A stretch of DNA of 40,892 nucleotides from assembly GCA_020850375.1 (NCBI GenBank), contig JADZET010000281.1, forward strand, positions 1-40,892, given 5' to 3'. Positions 7,549-15,703 of the stretch are shown here, in pieces; within the stretch, counting starts at the first letter, position 1, and the number at the start of each line of letters is the position of its first letter. Made by a program: the position numbers and the translations under genes. Under the pieces are notes generated by a model. The model was not told where the DNA came from. It saw only the letters and a list, made by a program, of their open reading frames with translations, and ran no database searches. The stretch is from Phycisphaeraceae bacterium (lineage in GTDB: Bacteria; Planctomycetota; Phycisphaerae; Phycisphaerales; Phycisphaeraceae).

Positions 7549-9360
7549 TCAAGTATCCAGGCCGCCGATCTCGAAGGTCAGCTCCGTCCGGAGCTTGGGG
7601 CGAGCGAGTTTGAAGACGATGCGGTTGAGGACCCGGCCCCAGCGGTCCTCGTGGATGTACTGGTGCATCGGCTGCACGACGAACCGGCCCGCGGCGCCGG
7701 GCGCGACGGTCATCCGGATGCTCTTCCTGCCCCGGCCGATCCGCACGGCCCGGCCGGAGCGGGCGACGGTCACGGGCTGGAAGGTGACGAAGGCGTCTTC
7801 GATCGATCTCGGCTGGCGCGTGAACTCGAAGGTGTCCGTCAGGCGCAGCACGCCCTGGGGCGACAGGACGAACTTCCGCTCGAGCAGCTTGAGCGTCCGG
7901 TCGGCGTAGGCGTGCGTCATGTCGATGACGGCCGTGCGGTCGCCGCCACTGTTGAGGCCCTGGGTGGTCAGCGTGCCGCGGTACCGTGCGCCGGCCGGCT
8001 GCTCGCGGCCGTTGATCCGGGGGACGGAGTGGCCCAGCGAGCGGCAGTAGAGGATCTCGTACCGCTTGGGGCCCCAGGTCTTGGAGGTGTACCAGTGCAC
8101 GCCGGGGTCGGTCAGGTAATTCTCGCCATCGCGGACGAACATGAAGCTGCCGACATCGTTGTCGTTGTGGGGCATGTCGTTGTGCCCGGCGATGGCGGTG
8201 ACCACGGTGGCGACCTTGCTCTCGGTGGCGCGCATGGTCACCAGGCCCAGGTCGGGCAGGAGGTAGTCCGTGCGGTCGAAGCCTGGCAGGGCCTTCTGGC
8301 CGCGCCACAGGGCCAGGCCGCGCCAGTCGCAGACCTTGACGGTGCGGTCGGGATTCGTCTCTCCCATCCAGTAGGCCTGGGGCAGATCGATGAAGTGGTT
8401 GATCTTGAGCGAGATCTTGGGCTCGAACCAGCGATCGACCGCCCCGCTGAACATGGCCGGGTGCGGGCCGTGGGTGTGCAGGGCCGGGCCGGCGCGGCAG
8501 ATGGTCTGGACCTTGGGGTCGTCGACGAGGTTGAGCTTGCCGCCGGTGCGGTGATGCAGGCAGAGGGCGGCGTCGAGGAAGCACTCGGCGAACCCCTCCT
8601 CCCAGTGGCTGGCCCCCTCGAGGCATCCGCCGTCGGGCGTGTATCCGTTGAAGGCGTACTGAAGGTTGACAAGCATCGGGTGCAAGTAGCCGGCCAACAC
8701 GTAGGCGTCCTCGATCAGGTTCAGGGCGATGACCACGAGGCTGCCGTTGCACATCAGGTTGCCCAGGCCCTCCTCGGTCTGCCAACGCGGCGGGCGCATG
8801 GGGTCGGCCGCGGCCAGCAGCACCCGCTGCATCAGCGTCGCGCGCAGCCGATCCGTCCCGTCCTGTTCCAGTTGGTCCTTGAGGACGACCAGGATGTCCG
8901 CCAGCACGTCGCCTCGCCAGGTCACGAACATGTCCACCGGGTTGATCGATCGCTCGTGCGGGGCCTGCGTCCACGTCCAGGTGTCGCAGTGGGCCCAGAT
9001 CTGGTCCTGAAGATCGTCGAGGTACGCGGCGGGGTGCCCCAGCCACAGCCCCAGGGCCGTGGTCCGTATCCGCGCGTTCTCAGCCCGGAAGCGCACGCCG
9101 ATGCCGAACGACTCGCCGGTCCGTCGGTGCGTGCGATAGAACGATCGCTTGAGCACGCGCAGCTCGGCCGGGTGGGCCAGTGTTCGGCCGATCTCATCCC
9201 ACAGGCCGTACTTCTTCGCGTAGCGACGGGCCCGGGCCTGGAGGCCCGGATCATCCAGGCCCGGCCAGGCGGGCTTGCCCATGTGGGGTTTGAGCATCTG
9301 TTCGAGCTGCACCACGGTCGGCAGGTCGGTCCGCATTGTCGTCGGCTCCTGTGCTGACAT
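7549..9360 (-). CDS. Heparinase II/III-family polysaccharide lyase-like protein
   Basis: A protein of about 603 residues. The N-terminal two-thirds is an alpha-helical toroid-like region containing YTPDGGCLEGASHWEEG. The C-terminal beta region has HNDMPHNDNDVGSFMF and LTDPGVHWYTS, matching the heparinase II/III C-terminal domain with its conserved His/Asp segment. Such enzymes cleave uronic-acid polysaccharides (heparin, alginate and similar) by beta-elimination. No clear signal peptide is seen, so it may act on imported oligosaccharides. The start at 9360 has GGAGGG before it; an ATG at 9336 with AGGAG is a close alternative. It is convergent with the response regulator. Confidence 0.87.
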   Translation of the reverse strand: MSAQEPTTMRTDLPTVVQLEQMLKPHMGKPAWPGLDDPGLQARARRYAKKYGLWDEIGRTLAHPAELRVLKRSFYRTHRRTGESFGIGVRFRAENARIRTTALGLWLGHPAAYLDDLQDQIWAHCDTWTWTQAPHERSINPVDMFVTWRGDVLADILVVLKDQLEQDGTDRLRATLMQRVLLAAADPMRPPRWQTEEGLGNLMCNGSLVVIALNLIEDAYVLAGYLHPMLVNLQYAFNGYTPDGGCLEGASHWEEGFAECFLDAALCLHHRTGGKLNLVDDPKVQTICRAGPALHTHGPHPAMFSGAVDRWFEPKISLKINHFIDLPQAYWMGETNPDRTVKVCDWRGLALWRGQKALPGFDRTDYLLPDLGLVTMRATESKVATVVTAIAGHNDMPHNDNDVGSFMFVRDGENYLTDPGVHWYTSKTWGPKRYEILYCRSLGHSVPRINGREQPAGARYRGTLTTQGLNSGGDRTAVIDMTHAYADRTLKLLERKFVLSPQGVLRLTDTFEFTRQPRSIEDAFVTFQPVTVARSGRAVRIGRGRKSIRMTVAPGAAGRFVVQPMHQYIHEDRWGRVLNRIVFKLARPKLRTELTFEIGGLDT

Positions 9361-9462
9361 GCTTGACGCCCTCCGCACCCGTGGCGGGCTGGGGGTGAAG
9401 ATACCGCGCCTCACCCCGCGAAGCCGCGAGGGTCATGTGCCGGCTGGATGTTGATGTCGCGG

Positions 9463-10638
9463 TCAGACTTGTCGAGCGGACCGGGCCGATCGGCGCAGGG
9501 GCAGGATCAACCACGCGGCCAGCCAGGCCAGGGACGTCGGCTCGGGGATAAGAGACAGCCCGTCGGTGACGAAGGCGTCGAAGATGAGGTTGGCCAAGTA
9601 ATCGGCCCCGGCCGGGGAGTGGTGGAGGTTGTCCCCGTAGAGGTAGCCATTGTCGAGGAAGAAGGCCTTGTTCCCGGCGGTGGTGCCGAGGTTGAGGAAT
9701 CCCAGGCCCAGGTCGGCCGCGGCCTGCTCCTGGACGCCCCAGATCATCGGCAGGCGTGAGCTGCCCGAGTCGTAGGTGCCCAGGATCAACACGTCGGAGT
9801 CGGGGCTGGCGGTGAGCATCCGCTGGATCAGGTAGGGGAAGGCCACCTCGTACTGGGACTGAGTGTAGTGGTCGTTCTGGCCGAGTGAGATGATGATCAG
9901 TTCGGGGCTGAGCATGGCCAGCTGGGCGTCGAAGGTCCGGTCGCGGAAGAGGTAGTTGGAGGTGCCGTAGCCGCTGTTGGCCGCCCGGTTGACACGGATG
10001 CCGGGGTCGCTGGTGGCGTTCTGAACGCCCAGCAGGGCCACCGTGCCGGGGCTGGTGACCTCGAAGTTCAGTTCATGGTCGTCGCCGGTGAAGGTGTGAG
10101 ACCAGGAAGAGGCGCTGATGGCCTTGCTGTCGGTGTGGGTGTCGATGTTGCCGAGCAGGTTGCCGGCCGAGTCGCGGATGGCGACCACGCCGCCGTTGTT
10201 GGCCGTGCCGTAGTGCACTTCGACCTGCTGATTCCAGGTGTCGATGGCGAGACTGCTGCCGACCACGTCAGGTCCGAGCCAGATGCCGTTGAGGGCCTTG
10301 CGGGGGGGGATATCCACGTTGGCGCCGCTGCCGATGAAGTGGCCGGTGACGTCGTGCACGCCGGTCAGCCCGCTGAACTCCTGGTAGCCCGCGCCCGCGT
10401 CGCCGTAGTAGTTGCGCATCAGCGTGTTGAAACGCGGCAGCCAGGCCGACCAGCCCAGGCCCTCGAAGCAGAGGCTGTCGCCGAAGACCATGATGTCGGC
10501 CTGCCCGCCCGAGGCGACGACCTGCTTGGTCTGCGCGAACGTCTGGGCCAGGTTGAGCTGGTCCGCCGCGTAGACCTGAACGTTGAGGATCGCCAGGGCG
10601 AGAGCGAAACAAAGGGCGAACCGCCGCGCATTGGTCAT
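9463..10638 (-). CDS. Secreted SGNH/GDSL hydrolase with PEP-CTERM sorting tail
   Basis: A 391-residue exported protein with a signal peptide ending near VYAA (residue 25). GDS at 53-55 is the SGNH block I nucleophile, SLGQND at 251-256 is block III, and DNLHH with D336 and H339 is block V, so the catalytic triad looks complete. An inserted beta-rich segment (about 120-220) may bind carbohydrate. The C-terminus has IPEP at 364-367, a hydrophobic helix and an Arg-rich end (LRRSARSAR), the PEP-CTERM signal processed by exosortase. The likely role is deacylation of an extracellular polysaccharide (inference). GGAG eight bases before the ATG supports the start. Confidence 0.88.
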   Translation of the reverse strand: MTNARRFALCFALALAILNVQVYAADQLNLAQTFAQTKQVVASGGQADIMVFGDSLCFEGLGWSAWLPRFNTLMRNYYGDAGAGYQEFSGLTGVHDVTGHFIGSGANVDIPPRKALNGIWLGPDVVGSSLAIDTWNQQVEVHYGTANNGGVVAIRDSAGNLLGNIDTHTDSKAISASSWSHTFTGDDHELNFEVTSPGTVALLGVQNATSDPGIRVNRAANSGYGTSNYLFRDRTFDAQLAMLSPELIIISLGQNDHYTQSQYEVAFPYLIQRMLTASPDSDVLILGTYDSGSSRLPMIWGVQEQAAADLGLGFLNLGTTAGNKAFFLDNGYLYGDNLHHSPAGADYLANLIFDAFVTDGLSLIPEPTSLAWLAAWLILPLRRSARSARQV

Positions 10639-10821
10639 GACAAGAACTCCATCCGGCTGCCTTTGACCCGGCTCTTTCGCCCCAACCTAGATGTCCGTGT
10701 TCGCGGGAAGTGTATCACCGATCAGGCTCAGACCAGCCCCAAACTGTTCAAATACGGCAGGATCAGCAAGTTTTTGATCGCGGCCCCGCAAGGTTGCAGA
10801 CCCGGCCGTGAAGATGGGTAA

Positions 10822-10857
10822 AGAAAAACCGTCGAGGACGCCTGTCCACGACGGTTT
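10822..10857 (-). terminator. Intrinsic terminator of the tRNA-Gly gene
   Basis: On the minus strand AAACCGTCG and CGACGGTTT form a perfect nine-base stem with an inner GGAC/GTCC pairing, followed by TTTTTCTTT. It begins five bases after the tRNA. Confidence 0.88.
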
Positions 10858-10861
10858 CGAA

Positions 10862-10934
10862 AGCGGGTGACCGGATTTGAACCGGCGACAACCACGTTGG
10901 CAACGTGGTGCTCTACCAACTGAGCTACACCCGC
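10862..10934 (-). tRNA. tRNA-Gly (anticodon GCC)
   Basis: The 73-base minus-strand sequence folds as a normal cloverleaf. The acceptor stem is GCGGGTG/CACCCGC, the D arm GCTC-AGTTGGTA-GAGC, the anticodon stem CCACG/CGTGG with loop TTGCCAA (anticodon GCC), and the T arm GCCGG-TTCAAAT-CCGGT with one G-U pair. The discriminator base is T and the 3' CCA is not encoded. Confidence 0.97.
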
Positions 10935-10956
10935 GTCTAGCCACGCAAGGCCCCGT

Positions 10957-10984
10957 ATTCTACATCCATCGGCCACCCTTTCAA
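10957..10984 (-). promoter_or_regulatory. Promoter of tRNA-Gly
   Basis: TTGAAA (10979-10984), a 16-base spacer and TAGAAT (10957-10962) on the minus strand precede the tRNA by about 22 bases. It is close to the sigma-70 consensus and supports the promoter calls elsewhere in this window. Confidence 0.62.
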
Positions 10985-11056
10985 CCGGCTTAACAGGTGG
11001 GCGCCACCCCCTCTGATGGGCCGGAAAGGGTGTTTCCACAGCCCGATCGCGCTGGG

Positions 11057-11084
11057 TTGCCCCCGGCCGACGACCCTGTTACTT
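11057..11084 (+). promoter_or_regulatory. Promoter of the B12-riboswitch operon
   Basis: TTGCCC (11057-11062), a 16-base spacer and TTACTT (11079-11084) predict a transcript starting near 11091, only about four bases before the first riboswitch helix. The position fits well; the -10 box is imperfect. Confidence 0.45.
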
Positions 11085-11094
11085 TCCGACTTGT

Positions 11095-11399
11095 TCGACA
11101 GGTGCCTCGATCATCACGATCGAGGTGAAAAGGGAAGTGGGGTCACCCCCCCGCCCCCGGAAGTGGAATTCGGTGCCATGCACGCGAGTTCAACGACCGG
11201 GGCAAGGGGCAATCCCCCGCGGACGCGCCGCCGTGATGGGTGTTCCGCCTGGCTGACCGCCAGCGGACGACCGGCAGGCCAACGCCACTGTCCGACCGCT
11301 CTTCAAAGGAAGCGCCAGCTTCCAGCGGAAGGATGGGAAGGCATGACCTGCTCCGCCGAGGCCGACTCGGCACCCTAAGCCGGAAGACCTGCCTGTTGA
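11095..11399 (+). promoter_or_regulatory. Cobalamin (adenosylcobalamin/B12) riboswitch
   Basis: The core boxes of the cobalamin riboswitch occur in order: GGTGCC plus hairpin (11101-11124), AAAAGGGAA (11128-11136), a CCCCGGAAGTGGAATTCGG segment near 11156-11174 that aligns with the conserved CCCCGCAACTGT region, then after a long variable arm GCCACTG (11284-11290), GGGAAGG (11335-11341) and AAGCCGGAAGACCTGCC (11377-11393). The closing helix TCGACAGG (11095-11102) pairs with CCTGTTGA (11392-11399). It is about 305 nt, longer than usual because of the variable arm. It lies 199 bases upstream of the surface-protein gene and should lower its expression when cobalamin is plentiful. Confidence 0.93.
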
Positions 11400-11523
11400 C
11401 GCCGTTGTGTGTCCTCGCGCCAAGGACACAAGGCCCCCGGAAGTCACCCTCGGCCAGCTCTGGTTGTCCCGAGGCGTCGGCAGACGGGCAGCAGGTCGAT
11501 CTGGAACCCCAGGCCCACCTCGC

Positions 11524-11553
11524 CTTGTCCCCCTCGCGCCAGGACGGGTTTTT
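11524..11553 (+). terminator. Possible terminator of the riboswitch expression platform
   Basis: CTTGTCC (11524-11530) can pair with GGACGGG (11542-11548), with two G-U pairs, around an 11-base loop, followed directly by TTTTT. It sits between the riboswitch and the start codon, where a ligand-controlled terminator would be expected. The stem is not strong. Confidence 0.4.
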
Positions 11554-11598
11554 CCCACCCCGTTGTGCCCTGCGCGATTCAGGGCGAGGAGGTCCTCC

Positions 11599-12561
11599 GT
11601 GCGTTACGTTTTCTTCTTCGCGCTCGCGCTGGCGGTGCTCTGCACCCAGGCGAGCCAGGCCGGTCCCTACGCCCCGGCCGCGGGCGTCACCGGCTCAACC
11701 GCGATCTACAAGACCGACGTCGGCTTCACCGCCTGGGCCAGCGGCTACCAGGATTACCTTCCGGGGGCGGCGGTCGACGAGATCTGGAAGACGCCGGAGT
11801 TGGCGCTCGGCCCGGCGGCCGGCGACTCGTACGACATTGTCTGCCTCGGGGCGGGCGGGCGAATCACCTTGACGTTCGACAAGCCCATCGCCAACGGCGC
11901 GGGGGCGGACTTCGCCGTCTTCGAGAACGCCATCACCGACGGCTTCCTCGAACTGGCCTACGTCGAGGTCTCGGCCGACGGGACGAATTACTTTCGCTTC
12001 CCCTCGGCCTCACTGACGGTCGCCCCCGTCGCGGCGTACGGCACGCTGGACCCGACGAACATCGACGGCCTGGCGGGCAAGTACCGCCAGGGGTACGGCA
12101 CGCCCTTTGACCTGAGCGTGGTGGGGCTGTCCTCGGCCCGCTATGTCCGCATCCTGGACATCGTCGGCGACGGCTCGGCCCAGGACTCGTCGAACCGGCC
12201 CATCTATGACCCCTACCCCAATTACGGCTCGGCGGGCTTCGACCTCGAGGCCGTGGGCGTGATCCATCAACTGCTCGGACTTCCGGGGGATTTCAACGGG
12301 GACGGCGAGGTCAACGTGCAGGACATCAACCCCTTCGTCGTCGCGCTGACGGACGAGGCTGGCTTCTTCGCCACACACCCCGAGATCAGCCTCGCCGCGG
12401 TCGACCTCAACGCCGACGGCCACATCAACGTGCAGGACATCAACCCCTTCGTTGAGAAACTCACCGGCACGGGCATCGTGGGATCCAACCTCGTCATCCC
12501 CGAGCCAATCGGCGTGCTGCCGGTGATGTTGCTTGCGATGGCGTTCGTGCGCCGTCGCTGA
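11599..12561 (+). CDS. B12-regulated surface protein with dockerin-type repeats and PEP-CTERM tail
   Basis: A 320-residue exported protein starting at GTG 11599, preceded by GAGGAGG; the open frame extends upstream but without coding character. The signal peptide ends near QASQA (21). A beta-rich module (about 60-225; [45 protein letters not shown]) resembles cell-surface proteins that, to my knowledge, occur near B12 transport genes in Bacteroidetes. Two dockerin-like calcium loops follow, at 231-242 and 269-280, each with D-x-N-x-D-G. The C-terminus is PEP (301-303), a hydrophobic helix and RRR, for exosortase sorting. The riboswitch upstream suggests a role in capturing cobalamin or a cobamide (inference). 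Confidence 0.85.
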   Translation: MRYVFFFALALAVLCTQASQAGPYAPAAGVTGSTAIYKTDVGFTAWASGYQDYLPGAAVDEIWKTPELALGPAAGDSYDIVCLGAGGRITLTFDKPIANGAGADFAVFENAITDGFLELAYVEVSADGTNYFRFPSASLTVAPVAAYGTLDPTNIDGLAGKYRQGYGTPFDLSVVGLSSARYVRILDIVGDGSAQDSSNRPIYDPYPNYGSAGFDLEAVGVIHQLLGLPGDFNGDGEVNVQDINPFVVALTDEAGFFATHPEISLAAVDLNADGHINVQDINPFVEKLTGTGIVGSNLVIPEPIGVLPVMLLAMAFVRRR

Positions 12562-12606
12562 ATCGCCCGCCCCCCACTCACCCACTCTGATCCAGGAGAA
12601 AGATCC

Positions 12607-13413
12607 GTGAATTTCCGCACTCTTGTCGTTGCTGTTCTGGCCACCCTTCTGACCCTCCCCGCTGCCGCCTCAGGCGTGGCGGATTTCGAGGACCTGGCTC
12701 TCGCCCCCGAGTCGCACTGGAGCGGCGACTACCCGATCGACGGCGTCGGCGGGGAGGGCCAGATCACCACCTTCACCAGCGGCTGCGTCGCATTCACGAA
12801 CTACTCCGACGGCGACTGGTCCTACTGGCGGGGCTTCGCCTACTCCAACGTCACCGACAACACCACGCCCGGCTACGGCAATCAGTTCTCCGCGTTCCCG
12901 GGCTCGGGCGTCCACGGCAGCGCTAACTACGCCGTGGCCGACACGTCCTACGCCGCCGAGATCATCCTGCCGACTCCCACGATGGTGCTAGGCGGGTACT
13001 TCACCAACACCACCTATGCCGCGCTTTCCATGCTCAACGGCGATGCGTTCGCCAAGAAGTTCGGCGGGCCGACGGGCGAGGACCCCGACTTCCTCCTGCT
13101 GACCGTGACGGGCCGCGATGGTCAGGGCCAGATCACCGGCACGGTCGAGCTCTACCTGGCGGACTACACCCAGCCGGCCGGGCAGGACGTGCTGCTGTCG
13201 CAGTGGACGTGGGTCGACCTGATCGGGCTGGGCGAGTCGGTCAAGACGATCGCCTTCGCCATGACCTCAAGCGACGTCGGCCCGTGGGGCATCAACACGC
13301 CGACCTACTTCGCGCTCGACGACCTGACGCTGGCGCCGCTGCCCGAGCCGGCGACGCTGACGCCGCTGCTGGCCGCGGCGATCCTCGTCCGCCGTGCCCG
13401 CCCCCGGAAGTGA
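12607..13413 (+). CDS. DUF4465 surface protein with PEP-CTERM tail (BtuH-like candidate)
   Basis: A 268-residue exported protein with start GTG and AGGAG eight bases before it. The signal peptide ends near AAASG (23). The DUF4465 signature is clear: [21 protein letters not shown] at about 77-97, split here as [17 protein letters not shown] and GNQFSAF, then [24 protein letters not shown] and the closing FALDDL. As I recall, DUF4465 is the domain of the Bacteroidetes BtuH B12-binding surface proteins; this should be verified. The tail has LPEP at 245-248, a hydrophobic helix and RRARPRK (PEP-CTERM). It lies 45 bases after the first gene, so it should share the riboswitch-controlled mRNA. Confidence 0.87.
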   Translation: MNFRTLVVAVLATLLTLPAAASGVADFEDLALAPESHWSGDYPIDGVGGEGQITTFTSGCVAFTNYSDGDWSYWRGFAYSNVTDNTTPGYGNQFSAFPGSGVHGSANYAVADTSYAAEIILPTPTMVLGGYFTNTTYAALSMLNGDAFAKKFGGPTGEDPDFLLLTVTGRDGQGQITGTVELYLADYTQPAGQDVLLSQWTWVDLIGLGESVKTIAFAMTSSDVGPWGINTPTYFALDDLTLAPLPEPATLTPLLAAAILVRRARPRK

Positions 13414-13435
13414 CTGCGCAAGCCGTGAGCGAACC

Positions 13436-14287
13436 ATGTTCCCCAATCCCCGATCCCCAACCCCCCCCTCCCGCCCCGGCTTCACGCTCATCGAGCTGCT
13501 GGTGGTCGTCGTGATCATCGCCACGCTCGTGGGCCTGCTGCTGCCGGCGCTGGCGTCGGGGCGGGCGTCGTCGCGGGCGACCGTCTGCGGGTCGAACCTC
13601 AAACAGCTTGCCCAGGCGGCGATGGGCTACGCTCCGGAGCACGGCGGACGATTCCCTCCCGGGGCGTCGACGATCTTCGTCTACGGCTCGGGCAAGCGGC
13701 CCGTGCCGGACCTCGAGCGCTGGCACGGCCGACGGGCCAGGGAGAATGAGCCGTTCGATCCCTCGCGCGGCCCATTGGCTGAGTACCTCGGCGGCGACGG
13801 GATGGTCAAGCAATGCCCCTCCTTCCAGCCCGACAACCCCAACGGCTTCGAGGCGGGCTGCGGCGGGTACGGCTACAACAACGAGTACGTCGGCCGCGAG
13901 AGCGGGACGGTCATCGACGTTGGGGCGCGCGTCGATGTCTTCGCCCAACCCGTGGCCACCGTCTTCTTCGCCGACACCGCCTTCGCTCAACCCGCCCCCG
14001 GGGGCGGGGGCGGGGGCGGGGGGGGTGACGCGTACCTGATCGAGTATTCCTTCGTCGAGCCGGCCGTCTGGTCGTCGGGCTTCTCCGCGGGCCAGCCGAC
14101 CGATCCCTCGATGCACTTCCGCCACCGGGAATCCGCCAGCGTCGCCTGGCTCGACGGCCACATCGACCGCCAGACGATGAGCTACACCCGGGCCAACGTC
14201 TACGGCGTCAGCGAAGCACGGAACCGACAGATGCACATCGGTAACATCGGCGATCCCGACAACAATGCCCTGTTCGACCGGGAGTAG
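13436..14287 (+). CDS. Type II secretion/type IV pilin-like protein (DUF1559, H-X9-DG type)
   Basis: A 283-residue pseudopilin. [19 protein letters not shown] holds the prepilin peptidase site (cut between G15 and F16) with the conserved glutamate five residues into the mature protein. The globular part has [20 protein letters not shown], a run of nine glycines encoded by a G-rich tract, and [12 protein letters not shown], the H-X9-DG motif of the large planctomycete DUF1559 family. These proteins are secreted-structure subunits of unclear function. It starts 22 bases after the DUF4465 gene, with no good Shine-Dalgarno; an overlapping GTG at 13394 is an alternative. The position suggests cotranscription with the B12 unit. 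Confidence 0.86.
   Translation: MFPNPRSPTPPSRPGFTLIELLVVVVIIATLVGLLLPALASGRASSRATVCGSNLKQLAQAAMGYAPEHGGRFPPGASTIFVYGSGKRPVPDLERWHGRRARENEPFDPSRGPLAEYLGGDGMVKQCPSFQPDNPNGFEAGCGGYGYNNEYVGRESGTVIDVGARVDVFAQPVATVFFADTAFAQPAPGGGGGGGGGDAYLIEYSFVEPAVWSSGFSAGQPTDPSMHFRHRESASVAWLDGHIDRQTMSYTRANVYGVSEARNRQMHIGNIGDPDNNALFDRE
13441..13472. repeat. C-rich telomere-like tract inside the pseudopilin N-terminus
   Basis: Runs of 4, 4, 4 and 8 cytosines with AAT, GAT and AA spacers encode the Pro-rich leader just after the start codon. On the minus strand it reads as a G-rich tract much like the one at 16744-16777. Confidence 0.45.
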
Positions 14288-14320
14288 CTCACGTGGACGC
14301 TGGGCACATGGCCCAGCGGA

Positions 14321-15073
14321 TCACTGAAGCGCCGACAGAAATAATTGGCGATGAGCCTGCGTGTACTCAAGCTCACGCCGCGACCAGTCCACACGTTCCT
14401 GAATCTGCTCGCGACTGGTGGCCGGCCCCTCGAAGGCGTCGATCCGCTCGCTCCAGAAGCGGATGTTGCGCGACTGCCTCTGCATCATCGCGTTCACGAG
14501 CAGCGGCCGCTCCGCTGCGCCGAGCCCGTACGCGTCGGCCAGGACGTGTAACTGAGCGGCCTGAACCTCGACGAGACCCCGCTTGGGATTCGATGAAACG
14601 CACCACGTCCAGGCCATGTAGCCCACGTCCTCCAGCGGCTCACCCGGCGCGGCGAAGTCAAAGTCGATGAACGCCACGGGGCATCCATCCTGGAACACGG
14701 TGTTGTTGGGGCCGGGGTCGTTGTGGCAGACGATCGGACTCTCCCCGGCCAATTCGCTGCCCCGTGTTGCATCATGAAACGTGCGGAGCAGGACGGCCGC
14801 CCGGCTGACCTGTTCGTCGGCGAATCGCTGAAATTTAGCCGGAACCCAGCCGGGGATGTAGCTCAGGATGTCGCGTCCGAGGTCGTCCTGTCCCAGGTGG
14901 CGGGGAACACAGTCGCAGCCCGATTGCTCGAGGTGCCTTAGAAGACGTGCCACAAACGGCGACCAGGGCCTCGAAGGCCGGCGGACCGTGTCGCCGACGC
15001 GCACCACCCCGACGGTGTAACGGCCGCCGGGCATGGGGAACTCGTCTTGCGTGGCGTGCGATGGATGGGACAT
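14321..15073 (-). CDS. Aminoglycoside phosphotransferase (APH)-fold kinase-like protein
   Basis: A 250-residue member of the APH/choline kinase superfamily. IVCHNDPGPNNTVF is the Brenner-type catalytic loop (Asp base and metal-binding Asn), and FIDFDFAAPGEPLEDVGY holds the metal-binding DFD motif and following helix. The N-lobe is short, and no typical glycine-rich loop could be read. The substrate is unknown; relatives phosphorylate antibiotics, choline, homoserine or sugars. ATG 15073 is used because AAGGA lies nine bases upstream. It follows the GNAT gene by 51 bases on the same strand and is probably in the same operon. Confidence 0.85.
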   Translation of the reverse strand: MSHPSHATQDEFPMPGGRYTVGVVRVGDTVRRPSRPWSPFVARLLRHLEQSGCDCVPRHLGQDDLGRDILSYIPGWVPAKFQRFADEQVSRAAVLLRTFHDATRGSELAGESPIVCHNDPGPNNTVFQDGCPVAFIDFDFAAPGEPLEDVGYMAWTWCVSSNPKRGLVEVQAAQLHVLADAYGLGAAERPLLVNAMMQRQSRNIRFWSERIDAFEGPATSREQIQERVDWSRRELEYTQAHRQLFLSALQ

Positions 15074-15124
15074 TCCGGGCAATCCTTATCCGCTGGCCGG
15101 CCGGAGCGTCGACTTCACGGTGAA

Positions 15125-15598
15125 TCAGCCCTCGTCGGACCTGCGTTTGATGAACCGGCTCTGCACCTTGGCGTAACCGCACGATTCATAGAACAGATGG
15201 GCCTGGGCCCGATGGTCGGCGCTGGTGATCTCGATCCGCCGGCAGCCGTGCGCCCAGAGCCACGACTCGGCCTCGTGGAGAAGGGCCTGGCCGATGCCCC
15301 GTCCTCGTCGATCCTCCGCGACCACCAGTGAGGTGATCCGACCCAAAAAATCAGACGCGTGCAGGACCGAGGTCAGGTGCATGCTGGCCACGCCGACCAC
15401 CTTGCCCGCCTCATCCGCCACGATCACACCGTCAGTGTCCGACGAGAGCAGGCGGGTCAGTCGTTCGACCACCTCAGCGGGCTCGGCAGGGTAGCCGAGT
15501 TGCCCCATCAACGGCGCGATGTCCTGGGCGTCCGCCGGGGTGGCGGATCGCAAGGTGACGCCGTGTGTGGGGCTGGGCTTGTGCGGTTCGTTTGGCAT
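15125..15598 (-). CDS. GNAT-family N-acetyltransferase
   Basis: A 157-residue acetyltransferase. Motif A for acetyl-CoA binding is SLVVAEDRRGRGIGQALLHE (R/Q-x-x-G-x-G/A pattern), preceded by VIVADEAGKVVGVASMHL and followed by a C-terminal motif B-like region with IEITSADHRAQAHLFYESCGY, as in N-terminal or antibiotic acetyltransferases. The substrate cannot be told. ATG 15598 is preferred to an upstream in-frame start because the preceding residues look unlike the family; the Shine-Dalgarno is weak. It is divergent from trxB and cotranscribed with the APH-like gene. Confidence 0.85.
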   Translation of the reverse strand: MPNEPHKPSPTHGVTLRSATPADAQDIAPLMGQLGYPAEPAEVVERLTRLLSSDTDGVIVADEAGKVVGVASMHLTSVLHASDFLGRITSLVVAEDRRGRGIGQALLHEAESWLWAHGCRRIEITSADHRAQAHLFYESCGYAKVQSRFIKRRSDEG

Positions 15599-15690
15599 CG
15601 GTTGCCCGCCTATTGAGTCGATGTCCCGAGCGGATGACCACGGCCAATTTACCACGTCCGTGAGGCTCCTCCGGACACGATTTCTTCCCC

Positions 15691-15696
15691 TATAAT
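15691..15696 (+). promoter_or_regulatory. -10 box of trxB, probably leaderless
   Basis: A perfect TATAAT ends seven bases before the trxB ATG, so the transcript should begin about one base before the start codon. The bases between are CCCCCGC, with no Shine-Dalgarno. The -35 region is not recognisable. Confidence 0.5.
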
Positions 15697-15703
15697 CCCC
15701 CGC

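Noticed and set aside
7540..9357. 605-codon plus-strand open frame
   Set aside because: It is the complement of the heparinase-like gene, and the minus-strand product has recognisable motifs.
10687..11039. Open frames crossing the tRNA-Gly region
   Set aside because: They run through the tRNA and its terminator and show no start signals.
13998..14027. G-rich run as a separate repeat
   Set aside because: It encodes a polyglycine stretch inside the pseudopilin and lacks the ATT/TT spacers of the two telomere-like tracts.
14321..15598. Acquired aminoglycoside-resistance cassette
   Set aside because: No integron, transposase or base-composition change surrounds the genes, and the substrate cannot be assigned from sequence.
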